From: an uncultured Treponema sp.
GTDB taxonomy: Bacteria; Spirochaetota; Spirochaetia; Treponematales; Treponemataceae
Reading direction: 5' to 3'
Length of the DNA: 6,685 nucleotides
Assembly (NCBI GenBank): GCA_937885475.1
Contig: CAKZZR010000175.1
Location: 1-6,685 of the forward strand
This document shows positions 4,871 through 6,685 of this stretch, one piece after another (the stretch's first letter is position 1; every line of letters begins with the position of its first letter). The notes below the pieces were generated by a model that was not told the origin of the DNA, did no database searches, and worked only from the letters and a program-made list of their open reading frames with translations. Made by a program: the position numbers and the translations under genes.

Positions 4871-6685
4871 TGAGCGCAGCACACCCAGTCCGCACGCTCA
4901 GCGCAGAGGTCGCACGCAAGATTGCGGCCGGAGAAGTCATTGACCGCCCGAACGCCATTGTGCGCGAGCTTTTGGACAACGCCGTGGATTCCTGTGCGGA
5001 CAAAATCACCGTGGAAACAGAAGGCGGCGGCATAGAAAAAATCCGCATCGTTGACAACGGCTCCGGAATGACGGAGGACGACTTGAAGAACTGCGCCCGC
5101 CCCCACGCTACAAGTAAAATTTCCTCAGAAACAGATTTGCTGAACTTAACGACGCTAGGCTTCCGTGGCGAGGCACTCGCCTCTATTGCGGCGGTCTGCC
5201 GCCTTTCCATCATCTCAGGCGGAAAAAAAATGCGCGCCTCAATCACCGAGGATCACATCATAGAGCCGACCACACCGCTAGACGGCACGATTGTCTGCGC
5301 AGAAGGACTTTTTGAGAATTTTCCGGCGCGCCGCCAGTTCTTAAAGCGTCCCGCATCAGAAGGCGTCCTATGCAAGGCAACCTTCGTAGAAAAATCGCTT
5401 CCCCTGCCCGAAAAATCCTTCCGCCTCATTCAGGACGGAACCATGAGACTAGACCTTCCTGCGGGACAGACGCTGGCAGAACGCTTTGTAAAAGCAATGG
5501 AGCTGAGGGAAAGCGCAAGCCTTTTCAACGAGCTGGAAGGAAGCGCAGGCGGGCGCACACCGGACTGGTCATTCAGAATCGTCATCGGAGAGCCGGGCGT
5601 TTTCCGCTCAAACAAAAAGGACATCCTCATCTTCGTGAATGGACGGCGGATTCAGGAATATTCGCTGGTTCAGGCGGTGGAATACGGAAGTCAGGGCTAT
5701 TTTCCAAACGGAAACTTTCCGGTGGCGGCAGTTTTTGTTCAGATGAACCCGGCTCTCGTGGACTTCAACATTCATCCGGCAAAAAAAGAGGCACGGTTCA
5801 AGGACATCGCCCCGCTCCATCACGGCATCTCGAGTGGCATAAAGGCATTTTTTGCAGAATACACAAAACGGACTATGAAAAACGCCGCCGCACCAGCACA
5901 AAACGGAATTTTTCAGGAAGCGACGCTTTTTTCTGCAGAAGGGCTTGCAAAAGCGGCATTGAGCGAATCGCGTTTGAGCCGGGAAGCCAGCGGCGCACTG
6001 TACGCGGCAGAAAAAGGCACTGCAGAACAAAAAAGTCAGGAACGCACGGAACGCAAAACGTACTTTGGCGGAACCGCTGGTGCGGCATTCTCCACGCAGG
6101 CGCAAAAAGCCTTTTGGAACGGCTATTCGTCAAAGCCAGACTTTGCAAGCGGCGAATACCGCATAAAGCGCACCCCGCTGTCGCTTTTCAGCCAGCCGGA
6201 GCGCACGGATTTTGCAGAGAACCAAACTTTTACGGAAGCTGAAAAGACGCGAAAAGCTCAGAAAGAAAAAAATGCGCGCACACAGGCGGTGAGCGCATTT
6301 ATGGAACGCGCAATCGCCGCCTACAACGGCACCGCGACGGAAGAGCAAAAAACCTCCCCATTCCATGCGGAACCGAACAAAGAAGCCGAAGCAGAATGTA
6401 CGACAAACAAAACTTCTGCGCAAGAGTCAAACGCCCCTGCTCTCTCACATGATTTCGCATTCATCGGAAGCGCGCTCGGAACCTTTCTCATCGCAGAGCA
6501 GAACGCCACTCTGTTCATAATAGACAAGCACGCCGCCCACGAACGCATGATTTTTGACAGCATCATGCAGGGCAGCGGCCGGTCTCAGCATCTTCTTCTT
6601 CCCTACGTCATTCAGACAGAAAGCGAGGACGAGGACGCATACCTTGCGAGCATTCACACAGAACTGAAAAAAATCGGCTTTGACA
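4870..6685 (+). CDS. mutL: DNA mismatch repair protein MutL (C-terminus cut by window edge)
   Basis: MutL is an ATP-driven dimer that links mismatch recognition by MutS to strand incision. 605 residues are visible without a stop. The GHKL ATPase domain (1-330) shows IAAGEVIDRPNAIVRELLDN (18-37), with E33 and N37 matching the catalytic Glu and Mg-binding Asn; DNGSGM (62-67); HATSKI (79-84); LGFRGEALASI (96-106); FPARRQFLK (151-159); FVNGRRI (255-261); and FNIHPAKKEARF (299-310). A charged, Ala/Glu/Lys-rich linker of about 190 residues (338-527) looks disordered and is longer than usual. The C-terminal domain starts near FIGSALGTFLIAEQ (531-544). It has DKHAAHERMIFD (552-563), a variant of the endonuclease motif DQHA(x)2E(x)4E, and the clamp-type motif QHLLLP (573-578). 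This suggests a nicking MutL as in organisms lacking MutH. AGGGA lies 11 bases upstream of the ATG, a weak site, so re-initiation after xseB is likely. Confidence 0.98.
   Translation, partial: MSAAHPVRTLSAEVARKIAAGEVIDRPNAIVRELLDNAVDSCADKITVETEGGGIEKIRIVDNGSGMTEDDLKNCARPHATSKISSETDLLNLTTLGFRGEALASIAAVCRLSIISGGKKMRASITEDHIIEPTTPLDGTIVCAEGLFENFPARRQFLKRPASEGVLCKATFVEKSLPLPEKSFRLIQDGTMRLDLPAGQTLAERFVKAMELRESASLFNELEGSAGGRTPDWSFRIVIGEPGVFRSNKKDILIFVNGRRIQEYSLVQAVEYGSQGYFPNGNFPVAAVFVQMNPALVDFNIHPAKKEARFKDIAPLHHGISSGIKAFFAEYTKRTMKNAAAPAQNGIFQEATLFSAEGLAKAALSESRLSREASGALYAAEKGTAEQKSQERTERKTYFGGTAGAAFSTQAQKAFWNGYSSKPDFASGEYRIKRTPLSLFSQPERTDFAENQTFTEAEKTRKAQKEKNARTQAVSAFMERAIAAYNGTATEEQKTSPFHAEPNKEAEAECTTNKTSAQESNAPALSHDFAFIGSALGTFLIAEQNATLFIIDKHAAHERMIFDSIMQGSGRSQHLLLPYVIQTESEDEDAYLASIHTELKKIGFD

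Noticed and set aside
5370..6242. 290-codon plus-strand open frame in another phase
   Set aside because: It sits wholly inside mutL, whose frame carries the conserved motifs. The alternative translation is Arg/Lys/Gly-rich, as expected of an out-of-frame reading.
1..6685. Mobile elements, CRISPR arrays, tRNA genes or phage genes
   Set aside because: No repeats of suitable length, no transposase or integrase motifs and no cloverleaf seen; the window is densely filled by six ordinary-looking chromosomal genes.

Overview
The window looks like chromosomal DNA of a spirochete, most likely a Treponema of intermediate G+C (about half G+C by eye). The main reason is the 528-residue protein at 1723-3309. 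It joins a nucleotidyltransferase-like N-terminus, a cysteine-less radical-SAM-like core and an intact SPASM tail, which is the layout I recall for the spirochete-restricted 'spiro-SPASM' family. Genus level is inference; no rRNA or other marker is present.

Layout: six protein genes fill almost the whole window in two divergent blocks separated by one gap of 57 bases (3310-3366). The left block (1-3309, minus strand, read right to left) is a tightly overlapped three-gene cassette. It encodes the spiro-SPASM protein (1723-3309), a GT-A/family-2-like glycosyltransferase (789-1748), and an SpsF-type cytidylyltransferase that runs off the left edge just as a second domain with a PseG-like GTGHxxR motif begins (1-792). 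The genes overlap by 26 and 4 bases, so they are probably translated together. The likely theme is making an activated sugar (nonulosonate or similar) and attaching it to a glycan or protein. Substrate and product cannot be read from the sequence.

The right block (3367-6685, plus strand) is a DNA-repair operon: xseA and xseB (the two subunits of exonuclease VII) followed by mutL (mismatch repair), which runs off the right edge. xseA and xseB are 13 bases apart; xseB and mutL overlap by one base. Exonuclease VII is one of the exonucleases that can excise the nicked strand in E. coli mismatch repair, so co-expression with MutL is functionally sensible. The XseB tail carries QMDLF and the MutL C-terminal domain carries QHLLLP, both matching beta-clamp-binding consensuses, which suggests shared tethering to the sliding clamp.

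The gap holds a plausible sigma70-type promoter for xseA whose predicted start falls almost on the ATG, with no Shine-Dalgarno sequence, so xseA may be leaderless. A tandem GTTGAAC repeat overlaps its -35 box. I see no tRNA, rRNA, CRISPR array, insertion sequence, phage gene or convincing terminator.

Most worth a second look: the spiro-SPASM protein, which appears to have lost the catalytic signatures of both enzyme folds it is built from while keeping its SPASM cysteines, and which sits first in a sugar-activation/transfer cassette; and the clamp motif in XseB.
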